From assembly GCF_001613365.1 (NCBI RefSeq), contig NZ_BDCF01000067.1, positions 1 to 37,298 of the forward strand: DNA of 37,298 bases. Reading direction: 5' to 3'. The stretch's first letter is position 1. Each line of letters opens with the position of its first letter. Shown one piece after another: positions 7,640 through 15,127 of the stretch. The notes under the pieces are model-generated. The model ran no database searches, was not told where the DNA came from, and saw only the letters and a list, made by a program, of their open reading frames with translations. Made by a program: the position numbers and the translations under genes. This DNA is from Nocardia xishanensis NBRC 101358 (lineage in GTDB: Bacteria; Actinomycetota; Actinomycetes; Mycobacteriales; Mycobacteriaceae).

Positions 7640-8029
7640 ATGACCACCACCTCACCGACCCGCGAAGCCGTCCGGGCATATCATCGTGCCCGCTTCCGTG
7701 GCGATGTCCCAGCCGCCGCCGCGCAACTCGGCCAGAACTTCTTCTTCCGCAGCCCCTTCATCGAATCCCGCAGTCCGACAGGACATCTCGCCGGTATCGA
7801 ACAGCTCATCCAGATCATCGACCACATCGAGATGATCAGCGAGCTGTACGACGACACCGACGCGGTACTCATCTACGACCTCCACACGAACTCGCCCGCC
7901 GGAATTCAGCACACAGCCGAGCACTTTCGCGTCCACGACGGACGCATCGCGGCGATCAGGCTCATCTTCGACGCGGCACCCTGGCAGGCCATCATGGCCG
8001 CTCGACCCGCCGTCGCGGGCGCGGACTGA
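7640..8029 (+). CDS. SnoaL-like / NTF2-like fold protein
   Basis: A 129-aa protein with the nuclear-transport-factor-2-like cone fold pattern: an N-terminal helix with VRAYHRARFRGDVPAAAAQL, then strands with FFFRSPFIESRSPTGHLAGI, and a final VHDGRIAAIRLIFDAAPW. The family includes small-molecule isomerases and binding proteins; specific activity cannot be assigned. It lies directly after the MarR gene. The minus-strand frame of the GlcG-like gene runs antisense across almost all of it. Confidence 0.72.
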   Translation: MTTTSPTREAVRAYHRARFRGDVPAAAAQLGQNFFFRSPFIESRSPTGHLAGIEQLIQIIDHIEMISELYDDTDAVLIYDLHTNSPAGIQHTAEHFRVHDGRIAAIRLIFDAAPWQAIMAARPAVAGAD

Positions 8030-8452
8030 CCTCATCCGGCACGGAGCGGTGACCGCCGACATGAGGAACACCCAGTCCGACAGGGCTGCCGTGGACGCGA
8101 TCTTGTGGTCGACGAGCGGAATGGTCGCCTCGGACACTCCGAGTGCGCCGATCACGACATCGCCCGCGCGTATGAGCACACCTCCACCGTGCGGCACGAG
8201 CGGGTCGCCGGAGGACACGGCGCCGGGCAACAGATGGCCCGGCTCGTTGATCGGGGCCATTTGAACGGTGTCGAAGCCGAGCGCGATCGCGGCGGCGGCC
8301 TTGTGTTGGGCGGAGTCGATAGTGGGCAGCGGGGCGCCGGGCATGCGCGCGAAGACGATCAGCTTGCCGCCGGCGTCGACCACCGCGATCGTGACGGTTT
8401 CCCCGCGGTCGGCCGCAACCACGGAATCGGCGCGGTCGAGTGAGATTGTCAT
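7652..8452 (-). CDS. GlcG/HbpS-family heme-binding-like protein with anomalous C-terminal read-through
   Basis: The first 135-140 residues match the GlcG/HbpS family: MTISLDRADSVVAAD, TIAVVDAGGKLIVFARMPGA, the substrate-pocket region around IDSAQHKAAAAIALG, GGGVLIRAGDVVIGALGVS. Members are about 130-150 aa, but here the frame continues another 120 codons to a TGA at 7652, antisense to the SnoaL-like gene, and that tail resembles nothing. A one-base shift near 8040 would end the protein at a TGA close to 8034. Either the native stop was lost or there is a frameshift or sequencing error. Start chosen at ATG 8452 (family start MTISLD); ATG 8488 is an alternative. The family binds heme or small ligands; the role here is unknown. 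Confidence 0.6.
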   Translation of the reverse strand: MTISLDRADSVVAADRGETVTIAVVDAGGKLIVFARMPGAPLPTIDSAQHKAAAAIALGFDTVQMAPINEPGHLLPGAVSSGDPLVPHGGGVLIRAGDVVIGALGVSEATIPLVDHKIASTAALSDWVFLMSAVTAPCRMRSVRARDGGSSGHDGLPGCRVEDEPDRRDASVVDAKVLGCVLNSGGRVRVEVVDEYRVGVVVQLADHLDVVDDLDELFDTGEMSCRTAGFDEGAAEEEVLAELRGGGWDIATEAGTMICPDGFAGR

Positions 8453-8620
8453 GATGTCCAGAATGGAGCGCAGGCAGTCGGACGACATGTTGGCGCACAG
8501 GCTATTCGCGCACGCCTGCGGAAAGTCGAGAGCCGATGGCGGCTTGGGACTCGAGGTCGCGGGCGGCAGGGACGCGGTGCTGTCGAAGGGCAGGGCGTGA
8601 CGTGATCCGAAGAGCGGTCA

Positions 8621-9481
8621 TCACGCGGGAACGGGGCGGAACGTCTCGATGTTGCGTGCGCACCAGTCTGCGAAGGTGTGGGGACGACGGCCGAGTATGC
8701 GGGCGACGGTGTCGGTGCGGAACCCGGTGGTGTCCTGGCGCATCAACGTGAACCCTTCGAGGATCGCGTCGGCCAGGGCCGGGGGCGCGCCATTCGGATA
8801 TCGGGACGCGACGGCTTGTTCGGGTGTCGCGGCTTCGCGGACGTCGATGCCGCGGCCGATCGCGGCCGCGATGACCGCGACCTGTTCGGCGATCGTGAGC
8901 GTCTCATCGCCGGTGAGGTAGTACTCCGCACCCTGGTGGCCGTCCTCGGTGAGAACGACGGCGGCGACAGCGGCGATGTCCGCCGGATCCACCGGCGCGT
9001 AGCGACCGGGCCCGGTGGGATCGTCGACGATGCCGCCTGCACGGATGATCGGCGCCCATTCCATGGCGTTGGTCATCAAGCCGCCGGGCCGCAGGATCGT
9101 GTACGAGATGCCCGAGTCGCGGACGATGGTCTCCCGTTCGTGGTGCCAGCGCCCCATCGCGGGCACCGGATCGCCCATCACGTTGCAGGACGACAGCAAC
9201 ACGATCCGTCCGACCCCGGCCACCCGTGCCGCCGCGACCATGTCGCGGGCGTGGTCGATGCCGACTCCTGGAACGAGCAGGAACAGGCGGTCGACGCCGT
9301 CGAGCGCGGCCGGGTACGTGCCGGCATCGTCCAGGTCGCCGACCACGCGCCGGGCGCGCCCAGGCAGGCCGTCCGCTCGCCGCGGATCACGGACGAAGAT
9401 GCGGAAATCGACTTCCCTGGTGGCGAGTTCGCGGACGAGTTCGCGACCGATATTTCCGGTCGCTCCGGTGACAAGTATCAT
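8621..9481 (-). CDS. NmrA-like NAD(P)H-binding oxidoreductase-type protein
   Basis: A 286-aa atypical short-chain dehydrogenase. It begins with the nucleotide-binding motif MILVTGATGNIGRELVREL (GxxGxxG) and continues with IFVRDPRRADGLPGRARRVV and the conserved LRPGGLMTNAMEW after the SYTILRP strand. The canonical YxxxK pair is not present, as usual in NmrA-like quinone reductases and redox sensors. ATG 9481 has GGAGGG 4-9 bases upstream. It is divergent from a MarR gene with a palindromic operator between them, so it is probably the regulated target. Confidence 0.82.
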   Translation of the reverse strand: MILVTGATGNIGRELVRELATREVDFRIFVRDPRRADGLPGRARRVVGDLDDAGTYPAALDGVDRLFLLVPGVGIDHARDMVAAARVAGVGRIVLLSSCNVMGDPVPAMGRWHHERETIVRDSGISYTILRPGGLMTNAMEWAPIIRAGGIVDDPTGPGRYAPVDPADIAAVAAVVLTEDGHQGAEYYLTGDETLTIAEQVAVIAAAIGRGIDVREAATPEQAVASRYPNGAPPALADAILEGFTLMRQDTTGFRTDTVARILGRRPHTFADWCARNIETFRPVPA

Positions 9482-9495
9482 CGACCCTCCAGTCG

Positions 9496-9527
9496 TTAGC
9501 CGTCTAAGAAAAACGATAGACGGCTAA
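9496..9527. promoter_or_regulatory. Palindromic operator between NmrA-like and MarR genes
   Basis: TTAGCCGTCTA (9496-9506) and TAGACGGCTAA (9517-9527) form a perfect inverted repeat with 11-base arms and a 10-base A-rich spacer. Each arm is itself nearly symmetric (TAG-CCGT-CTA), so two regulator dimers could bind. It sits centrally between the two divergent genes. Confidence 0.65.
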
Positions 9528-9573
9528 TGATTCTGAGGCAATGCCGCAATGAGGCCGCAGCACAGGAGGTTCG

Positions 9574-10011
9574 ATGTCCGAGTTCCTCGCTCTGCACAGC
9601 AGCACTTCGAAGCTGTTGCGGGCGCTCGTGGAGCGCAGCGTGCGCCCGCACGGGCTGTATCCGGGACAGGACCTGGTGCTCGGCGTGCTGTGGGACGACG
9701 ACGGCCGCACACCCGGCGAGGTCGCCGCCGCGTTGCACGTCACCACTCCGACGATCGTCAAGATGGCCGACCGCATGACCGAGAGCGGGCTGCTGGTACG
9801 CCGCCGCGACACGGAGGACCGCAGGCTGGTCCGGTTGTGGCTCACCGATAAGGCTCGGAGCCTACGAGAAAGCATCGAGGACAGCCGTGAATCTCTGGAG
9901 AGCCTGGTAACCGCGGATCTCACCGAGTCCGAGCGTCGATGCTTGCTCACCGCACTCGGCAAGGTCAACCGTTCGGCGGCTCAGCTGCTGGAAGACCCGC
10001 GAAAACCCTGA
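9574..10011 (+). CDS. MarR family transcriptional regulator
   Basis: A 145-aa MarR protein of typical length. The recognition region reads TPGEVAAALHVTTPTIVKMA, the wing is LLVRRRDTEDRRLVRLWLT with DRRLVR intact, and long dimerisation helices lie at both ends. ATG 9574 is preceded by AGGAGG at ideal spacing. It is divergent from the NmrA-like oxidoreductase across a perfect inverted repeat, which suggests that it represses both itself and the oxidoreductase. The ligand is unknown. Confidence 0.87.
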   Translation: MSEFLALHSSTSKLLRALVERSVRPHGLYPGQDLVLGVLWDDDGRTPGEVAAALHVTTPTIVKMADRMTESGLLVRRRDTEDRRLVRLWLTDKARSLRESIEDSRESLESLVTADLTESERRCLLTALGKVNRSAAQLLEDPRKP

Positions 10012-10324
10012 CACTTCGCGGTCCCGACACGCCTCGTAGGCATCCCCGGCACCGTCGACCGCGGCCTGCCATTCCCGCCCATCGAGGCCATCGCGAACAC
10101 GTGCACCGCGGCGTTCGCCGATCGGCTCACTCAGCTCGGCATCTCCGCCGCGCACGTGGAAGCCCAACCGGCTCGCACACCTGGGGACTGTTCGAAAAGG
10201 GCCTGCACGAATCGTGGGCGCATCTGGCCCGCGATCGGCGCCTGAACGAATCGCGGAAGCGACCGGATCGTCTCGACCACCAGTTGCGTACGCGGGCAAT
10301 GTCTTCGGCGGTCTTCGGGCTCGG
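10012..10324. other. Region with possible decayed coding sequence
   Basis: No intact gene. The plus strand has coding-like stretches in two different frames. The first (about 10024-10200) reads LVGIPGTVDRGLPFPPIEAI and onward to FADRLTQLGISAAHVEAQP. The second (about 10180-10320) reads GLFEKGLHESWAHLARDRRL. Together they look like one frameshifted gene, but I do not recognise the family. Confidence 0.3.
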
Positions 10325-10729
10325 CTATTGCCGTACGCTCAACCACCCGTCCATCAGCCCGTGGTACTTGCAATAGAACGGGTGGGAGCCGATCTCGCCG
10401 GGCGCGCGGAAGATGACGGTTTGGCCGGGGGCGATGTCGTGGTCGAACAGCCCGGGTCGTTTGCTGGTGATGCTGTGCATCACCAGATCGTTGTTCACCA
10501 CCGTGATCTGCGCGTCGGGGGTGATCGGCGGCGTGCCCGGATACTGGAGGTTCTCGATCGTGATGGTGACGTTGGGGATCGGCGGCGGGCCGGGCGGTGC
10601 GGCGGCGGCGGATTCCTCCCCGGCGTCATTGCCGCACGCGGCTGCCAGCACGACCAGCGCCAGCACGGCGGCCACCCGCAACGGCGCGGCCGCCAGCAAT
10701 CCGCGAGCGGCCGCGCCCGCCGCGTTCAC
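10325..10729 (-). CDS. Cupredoxin-domain lipoprotein
   Basis: A 134-aa protein exported as a lipoprotein: a hydrophobic signal around residues 16-31 with lipobox LAAAC (Cys32), then a Pro-rich linker and a plastocyanin-like domain. The type 1 copper ligands are visible as His85 (VMHSITS) and Cys120-x2-His123-x2-Met126 in YCKYHGLM. It is therefore a likely copper electron carrier on the outer face of the cytoplasmic membrane. The GTG start at 10729 overlaps the stop of the catalase-like gene by four bases (GTGA), so the two are cotranscribed and translationally coupled. The redox partner is not in the window. Confidence 0.85.
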   Translation of the reverse strand: MNAAGAAARGLLAAAPLRVAAVLALVVLAAACGNDAGEESAAAAPPGPPPIPNVTITIENLQYPGTPPITPDAQITVVNNDLVMHSITSKRPGLFDHDIAPGQTVIFRAPGEIGSHPFYCKYHGLMDGWLSVRQ

Positions 10730-11403
10730 GGCTGTTCGCCACGGCCGCTGCGGCTGCCGACGTAGGCGAGTTCGCGCACCCGTCCGATCACCTCGGGCAC
10801 GATGCGTACCTCGTCGGGATGGTCGGTCATCGGGTCGAAGAAGTCGGTCCGGTAGTCGCCGGGGTCGGCCGGATGCAACACCACCTCGGCGAGCTTGCGC
10901 TCCGGCGAACCGATCGCGCTCGCCCAGAGCACAAAGGTGGCGGGCTCTTCGCGCAGGTGGTCGGCCAGCGCGTCGAGGGACGGCGTCTCCGGCTGGCGGT
11001 CGTCGGGTTCGGCGAAGATCCAGGTCGGCGCGGAGTCGCCGAGGCGATACGGCATGAGGCAGCCGTACCTGGCCGTGCGCCAGCTGCGCGCGGGGGTGAA
11101 GACGAAGCGGCCGAGCGAACCGCGGCCGGTGGTCGCCAGCGCGAAGTCCCACGGATGCTCGTCGCGGTCGAGCACACGCAGCGCGAGACCGAGCACGTCG
11201 GGAAGCCCGGCCGGCGTGCCGATGCCCTTGGACAACCTCGCCAGCGCGGCGCGCTCCCCCGTCCCGAACAGCCACTCGTACTCGGGTTCGGCGTGCAATC
11301 GCCCGGACAGCCGCAACCCGTTCGGATGGAAGACCCGAGCGTGGCGCAACTTCGCCACCCCGGAGAAAACACCGCGTACGGCATCCGCTGCGAGATCGGT
11401 CAT
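10726..11403 (-). CDS. Catalase-like fold protein, uncharacterised
   Basis: A 225-aa soluble protein. The sequence FHPNGLRLSGRLHAEPEYEW followed by LSKGIGTPAGLPDVLGLALR, PWDFALATTGRGSLGRF and TPARSWRTARYG resembles the catalase-like beta-barrel family of actinobacteria, in which the heme-ligand regions are often incomplete; enzymatic activity cannot be claimed. ATG 11403 has AAGGAG 7-12 bases upstream. It is the first gene of a two-gene unit with the cupredoxin lipoprotein. A SigF/SigB-like promoter (GTTT-N15-GGGCAG) lies at 11465-11441. A stress or redox role is inferred. Confidence 0.55.
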   Translation of the reverse strand: MTDLAADAVRGVFSGVAKLRHARVFHPNGLRLSGRLHAEPEYEWLFGTGERAALARLSKGIGTPAGLPDVLGLALRVLDRDEHPWDFALATTGRGSLGRFVFTPARSWRTARYGCLMPYRLGDSAPTWIFAEPDDRQPETPSLDALADHLREEPATFVLWASAIGSPERKLAEVVLHPADPGDYRTDFFDPMTDHPDEVRIVPEVIGRVRELAYVGSRSGRGEQP

Positions 11404-11440
11404 CACGGCTCCTTCGATCGGGACGGTCGACACTCACCGA

Positions 11441-11465
11441 CTGCCCCGCCGCGCGGACAATAAAC
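11441..11465 (-). promoter_or_regulatory. Candidate SigF/SigB-type promoter for the catalase-like gene
   Basis: Read leftward: GTTT (11465-11462), 15 bases, GGGCAG (11446-11441). Actinobacterial SigF/SigB promoters approximate GTTT-N14-17-GGGTAT. The -10 half is one to two bases off consensus. It lies 38 bases before the ATG. Confidence 0.38.
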
Positions 11466-11512
11466 GGGCCGGACCCGCCGATGACGCGGAGCTCCGTGGG
11501 GTGGCGCGACAT

Positions 11513-11537
11513 GTGGCAGATGCTTTCGTGTGGGTAC
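11513..11537 (+). promoter_or_regulatory. Candidate SigF/SigB-type promoter for the RsbW-like gene
   Basis: GTGG (11513-11516), 15 bases, GGGTAC (11532-11537). The -10 half is close to the GGGTAT consensus and the -35 half is weaker. It lies 50 bases before the ATG at 11587. Confidence 0.33.
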
Positions 11538-11586
11538 TCCCTCATCGATGACAAGCACATTCCAGCTTCACGAGGCGGTGAACACG

Positions 11587-12012
11587 ATGACATCGACGCA
11601 GGCGCTTCGACCGACGACAGAGACGGTCAGCGTGCGGGTACCCGCGCGGCGCATCGGAGTGACGATGCTGCGCACGACCGTGGAATCGACCGCTCTGGTC
11701 GCCGACGCCGCCGACGACGACGCGGCCGAGCTCGGGCTGATCGTCGAGGAGGTGGCCCGCGGACTCGTCGACGCCGCGACCGAGGACTCGACCCTCGACT
11801 GCACCCTGTCGTGCACCGGTCACGCGGCGCGAGTGCGACTGACCGCGACCATCCGGTCCGATCTGCACAAGGATCGCCACGCGGTCGGCTGGCAGATCGT
11901 GGACGCGCTGACCAGAGACACCAGGGTGATCCGATCGAGCTTCGACCCCGCCAGGCACGGCTATCCCACCGAAGTCGATTTCGATTGGCAGCCAGGGGCT
12001 TCCGCCGCCTGA
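11587..12012 (+). CDS. RsbW-like ATP-binding anti-sigma-type protein
   Basis: A 141-aa protein resembling short actinobacterial RsbW/SpoIIAB-like GHKL proteins: strand TVSVRVPARRIGVTMLR, helix, then the N-box-like region DDDAAELGLIVEEVARGLVD. The usual N-box Asn is replaced and no clear G-box is seen, so kinase activity is doubtful; it may be a degenerate anti-sigma partner. ATG 11587 follows GAGGCGG; in-frame starts at 11548 and 11530 are possible. It is divergent from the catalase-like gene, with SigF/SigB-like promoter motifs for both. Confidence 0.55.
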   Translation: MTSTQALRPTTETVSVRVPARRIGVTMLRTTVESTALVADAADDDAAELGLIVEEVARGLVDAATEDSTLDCTLSCTGHAARVRLTATIRSDLHKDRHAVGWQIVDALTRDTRVIRSSFDPARHGYPTEVDFDWQPGASAA

Positions 12013-12025
12013 ACGGGCCGGTCTC

Positions 12026-13912
12026 TCACTCGGTGTCGGCGCGATCGAGGAACCACTGCGCCAGCCAGTCGACGGCGGTGCGGCCGTCCGCGTCGATCAC
12101 ATAGTGTCCGTAGCTCTGGTGTGCGCCAGAGGTGACGAAGACCGTGGCGCTCAACGCTTCCGATATCAATCGGAGCAGGGCATCGGGTCCCTGCCCGCCG
12201 ACCGCGCCGAGCACGTTGCGGGTGAGCCGGTTCAGTTCCGCGCCCGCGGCGCCGGTGAGGTCGTGCGCGGCCAGTGTCACGAAGCCGAACAACGTCGGGA
12301 GCACGAGGTTCAGCCGCGCCGCGATGTCCAGCGGCGCCGCGCCCGCGCCAATGGCTTGGACGACGCCCGACAGGTCGTCTTGCAGCCGACTCACCTGATC
12401 GACCAGCGCGGGCGTGTCGATCTCGGCGAGCGCGCGCACGAGTTGCGCCGCCACATGGACCGCGCCGCTGTCGTCCGGGATCAGGCCGAGCAGCCGCGAT
12501 ACCTCGCGCAGGTCGTCGCGCACCGTGCCGACCAGCGGGGCGAACGCCGAATTGAGCCGCGCGACAAGGTCGTACAGTTCGCGCACCACGGTCGTGAAGT
12601 CGACGCCTGCCCCGATCATGGCGGCGAGGCGTCCAAGCGCTTCGCCCATCGCCGGCAGCCGCGCGGCGAAATGGACGCTGTCGGAGGCGACCGCCGCGAT
12701 CCGCCCGATCAGCACCGAGGGCCACCGTTCGGCGAGCACCCGCCAGGCCGCGCGCAGCGCCTCCTCGGATTCGGTGCGGACCAGCTCGAGCAGCGGCGCG
12801 GTCGCGTCCATGACCTGGGCCACGACAACTCTTGGCGCAAGAGTGGATTCGCGGTCCGGGTCCGCGATGGTGTCGAGCGCGTCCAGCGCCGCGGCGATGT
12901 CGGATCGCGCAACGCCGTCCAGCACCGCGGCGGCAAGGCGCTCCGGTGAACCGGCCGCGCCCGCGGCGAGATCGACTCGCGCCGTGGGATGTTCGCTCAT
13001 CCAGCCGGCCAGCTCGCGCAGCGGGCGCAGCGTCGCGCTCAGCCCGCCCGCCGCGGCCGCGAGCCGGGCGGCGTTCGTCCCCGGTGCGCCGAGGCGATCG
13101 ATCGCGGCGGGCAGCTCCGCCAGGCGCACATCGCCGAAATCGGAGGCGAGCAGGGTGTTCAGCGCGGCGGTCGCCGCGTCGTTCGCGGTCGCCGGGTCGG
13201 CGGCGCTCGGCTGGGCGAGCAGCCGCCCGAGGGACGCGAGCAGCGGATGGGTCGCCGCGTCGGTCGAGCAGTACCGGTCCTTGGTCGCGCAGATCTGGGC
13301 CGTCACGGCCGACACCGCGCAGAAACCACTCGGGCGCGGGCCCGCGATGCCCTGACCGGGGACGGGCGGGCCGACCAGGGTGGCTCCGCCGGTGCCCTGG
13401 CGCGGATCGGCGATGAGGCCGACCGCGAGCACCCGGTCCGCGGCGACCGGCGCGCCGGTGCAGCCGATCTCCGCGGCGAGGTCACCCATCGCATCGGCGC
13501 CCTGGCTGTAGCCGGCGAGAACGAATTTCGTTGCGGGGCAGTCCCGCCCGAAGTCGGTCACGGCGCGCGAGGCCGCCGCGACGCCGGTCGCCTTGCTGTC
13601 GCCGTAGGGCATTCGATCGAACGCCGCTGCCTCGTAGGCCGGGAACCGGAAGGCGAACGAGTCACCGAGACCGGCCGACAGCGCGGTCGCGAGCGGCGCC
13701 AGCATCCCCACCGGCGCGGTCTCGTCCGCCCAGGGGTTCGTCTCCCAGGTTCCGGGCAGGAAGACACCGGTGACCGCGGGGCAGCCGGGGTCCGCCGCGG
13801 CACGCCCGCCTGGCACGACGCTGGTGACCACCGCGATCACCGCCGCGACCAGCAGCAGCGACACCGCGCGCACCAGGTCCGAGGCCGCGGCGACACGTAC
13901 GGATCGATTCAC
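12026..13912 (-). CDS. Secreted cutinase-family serine esterase with a large insertion
   Basis: A 628-aa protein starting at GTG 13912, preceded by AGGAGG 7 bases upstream; the ATG at 13963 lacks a ribosome site. A Sec signal or anchor covers about residues 10-40. The cutinase core follows: VTGVFLPGTWETNP, nucleophile GYSQGAD (Ser136), and the Cys-flanked acid loop ICATKDRYC (Asp212). The expected His-containing loop normally follows within 15 residues, but here SGAHQSYGHYVIDADGRTAV with the best His candidate (His598) lies at the far C-terminus. The roughly 370 residues between are helical and Ala/Leu-rich. A second candidate His sits in DAATHP near 222. Likely cell-envelope lipid or ester hydrolase; convergent with the RsbW-like gene. 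Confidence 0.8.
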   Translation of the reverse strand: MNRSVRVAAASDLVRAVSLLLVAAVIAVVTSVVPGGRAAADPGCPAVTGVFLPGTWETNPWADETAPVGMLAPLATALSAGLGDSFAFRFPAYEAAAFDRMPYGDSKATGVAAASRAVTDFGRDCPATKFVLAGYSQGADAMGDLAAEIGCTGAPVAADRVLAVGLIADPRQGTGGATLVGPPVPGQGIAGPRPSGFCAVSAVTAQICATKDRYCSTDAATHPLLASLGRLLAQPSAADPATANDAATAALNTLLASDFGDVRLAELPAAIDRLGAPGTNAARLAAAAGGLSATLRPLRELAGWMSEHPTARVDLAAGAAGSPERLAAAVLDGVARSDIAAALDALDTIADPDRESTLAPRVVVAQVMDATAPLLELVRTESEEALRAAWRVLAERWPSVLIGRIAAVASDSVHFAARLPAMGEALGRLAAMIGAGVDFTTVVRELYDLVARLNSAFAPLVGTVRDDLREVSRLLGLIPDDSGAVHVAAQLVRALAEIDTPALVDQVSRLQDDLSGVVQAIGAGAAPLDIAARLNLVLPTLFGFVTLAAHDLTGAAGAELNRLTRNVLGAVGGQGPDALLRLISEALSATVFVTSGAHQSYGHYVIDADGRTAVDWLAQWFLDRADTE

Positions 13913-14122
13913 TCGAGCACCTCCTGCCGCTCCGGCCCCGGGCCGAGTCCCGAAAATCGCCAACCCATTTCATCAGCGAAGGACGTCACCCCGAGGTGAA
14001 ATACGATAATTTCACACATTTCCGCGCCGCGACCCCATCCACGCGCCGGAGGACACCGAAGTCCTTTGCGTCCTGTCAGCGAGGGCCATGCTCGGCTCGC
14101 ACCCCGGAAGCACCCAGCAGCG

Positions 14123-14683
14123 ATGACCATGACGAACCCGCCGGAAAACTCCCAGGCGGACCTGCTCGAGCTGGCCTACCCGTACGCGATGGACGCCGTC
14201 ACCGAGGCCGAGCGACGACTCATCGAACGGCGACGCGCGGCCGCCGACCGGGTGTGCGCCGCGGAGTTCGACGCGACGGTCGACACCGTGCGAGAGATAT
14301 TGGCGGCCTTGAGCGTTCTCGACGAACTGGCCCCGCCCGCCGAACTGGAAGACCGGTTGATGCGGGCGCTCGACCAGACCATCGAAGCGGCCCCCGCTCA
14401 CCGGACCCGCGGACGGTCGCGCTGGGATCGATTCGTCGCGGCGATGGCGCTGTTGATCGCCATCGGCGCCGGCGTCGTCGCCGTCACCCATCGCCGATCG
14501 CGCCTACCGGGCGTGACCGGCGCGGTGCCGTGGGAACCCGGCTCGGCAGCGGCCCGCCGCGCCGGACGAGCCGCTCGGCGGGCCGTCGCCGATTCGGGCT
14601 TCGAACGACCGATGCCGCCGCCACCGCCGTCGAGCCCGCCGGTGACTCAGCGCGGTCGGCGGCGACACCTGCCTCCGGCCTGA
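14123..14683 (+). CDS. RskA-like anti-sigma factor with truncated ectodomain
   Basis: The 186-residue product starts at ATG 14123. The N-terminal cytoplasmic region reads ADLLELAYPYAMDAVTEAER, continuing with FDATVDTVREILAALSVLDE and PPAELEDRLMRALDQ, the pattern of the RskA anti-sigma-K domain. A membrane segment follows at about residues 103-122 (FVAAMALLIAIGAGVVAVTH). RskA proteins then have a folded extracellular domain of about 100 residues; here there is only an Arg/Pro-rich tail. In the +2 frame SPIADRAYRA, reminiscent of the start of the RskA ectodomain, occurs right after the membrane segment and ends at a stop. A frameshift and decay are likely. No cognate sigma gene is adjacent. Confidence 0.55.
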   Translation: MTMTNPPENSQADLLELAYPYAMDAVTEAERRLIERRRAAADRVCAAEFDATVDTVREILAALSVLDELAPPAELEDRLMRALDQTIEAAPAHRTRGRSRWDRFVAAMALLIAIGAGVVAVTHRRSRLPGVTGAVPWEPGSAAARRAGRAARRAVADSGFERPMPPPPPSSPPVTQRGRRRHLPPA

Positions 14684-15127
14684 CTCGCACCACATCCCCG
14701 CGCGAGTTCCCGCGATCGTGGTGGATCGGACGGTGTTCAGCGAGTCCGACTTGCCGCTGGCACCGGTCCAACGCGATGGTCACCGACCGGCACCGGGCAA
14801 TCAATTCGGCTCGAAGCTGTCGAAAGCACCTTGCCGCGAGGGACATTCGCAGCCGAGAACGGAGAGCGCCCTCGGGCGATGATCAGCCCGCGGAACCCGT
14901 AGGCTGCGACCGCGGGTTGTTGTCGACCTCGGCGCTGCGGTGCTCGATCAGCAAATGACGGCGGACGCGACGCCGAGACCTGACGTCAACCTTTGACGCA
15001 TCAGTGAATCACTCCTATCGAAGGCCCCGACCTGACGGCCAATATACCGACGATCACCGCGTGCGCACCGTGCCCGCTTTCACCAGCGACATTGCGCGGC
15101 AAGCGATTCGAGATGCCGCGCGAAACG
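14684..15127. other. Intergenic region after the anti-sigma gene
   Basis: About 440 bases between convergent genes without a recognisable gene. CCCGCGG (14887-14893) and CCGCGGG (14910-14916) make a 7-base stem followed by a T-rich stretch, a possible weak terminator for the anti-sigma gene. Confidence 0.35.
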
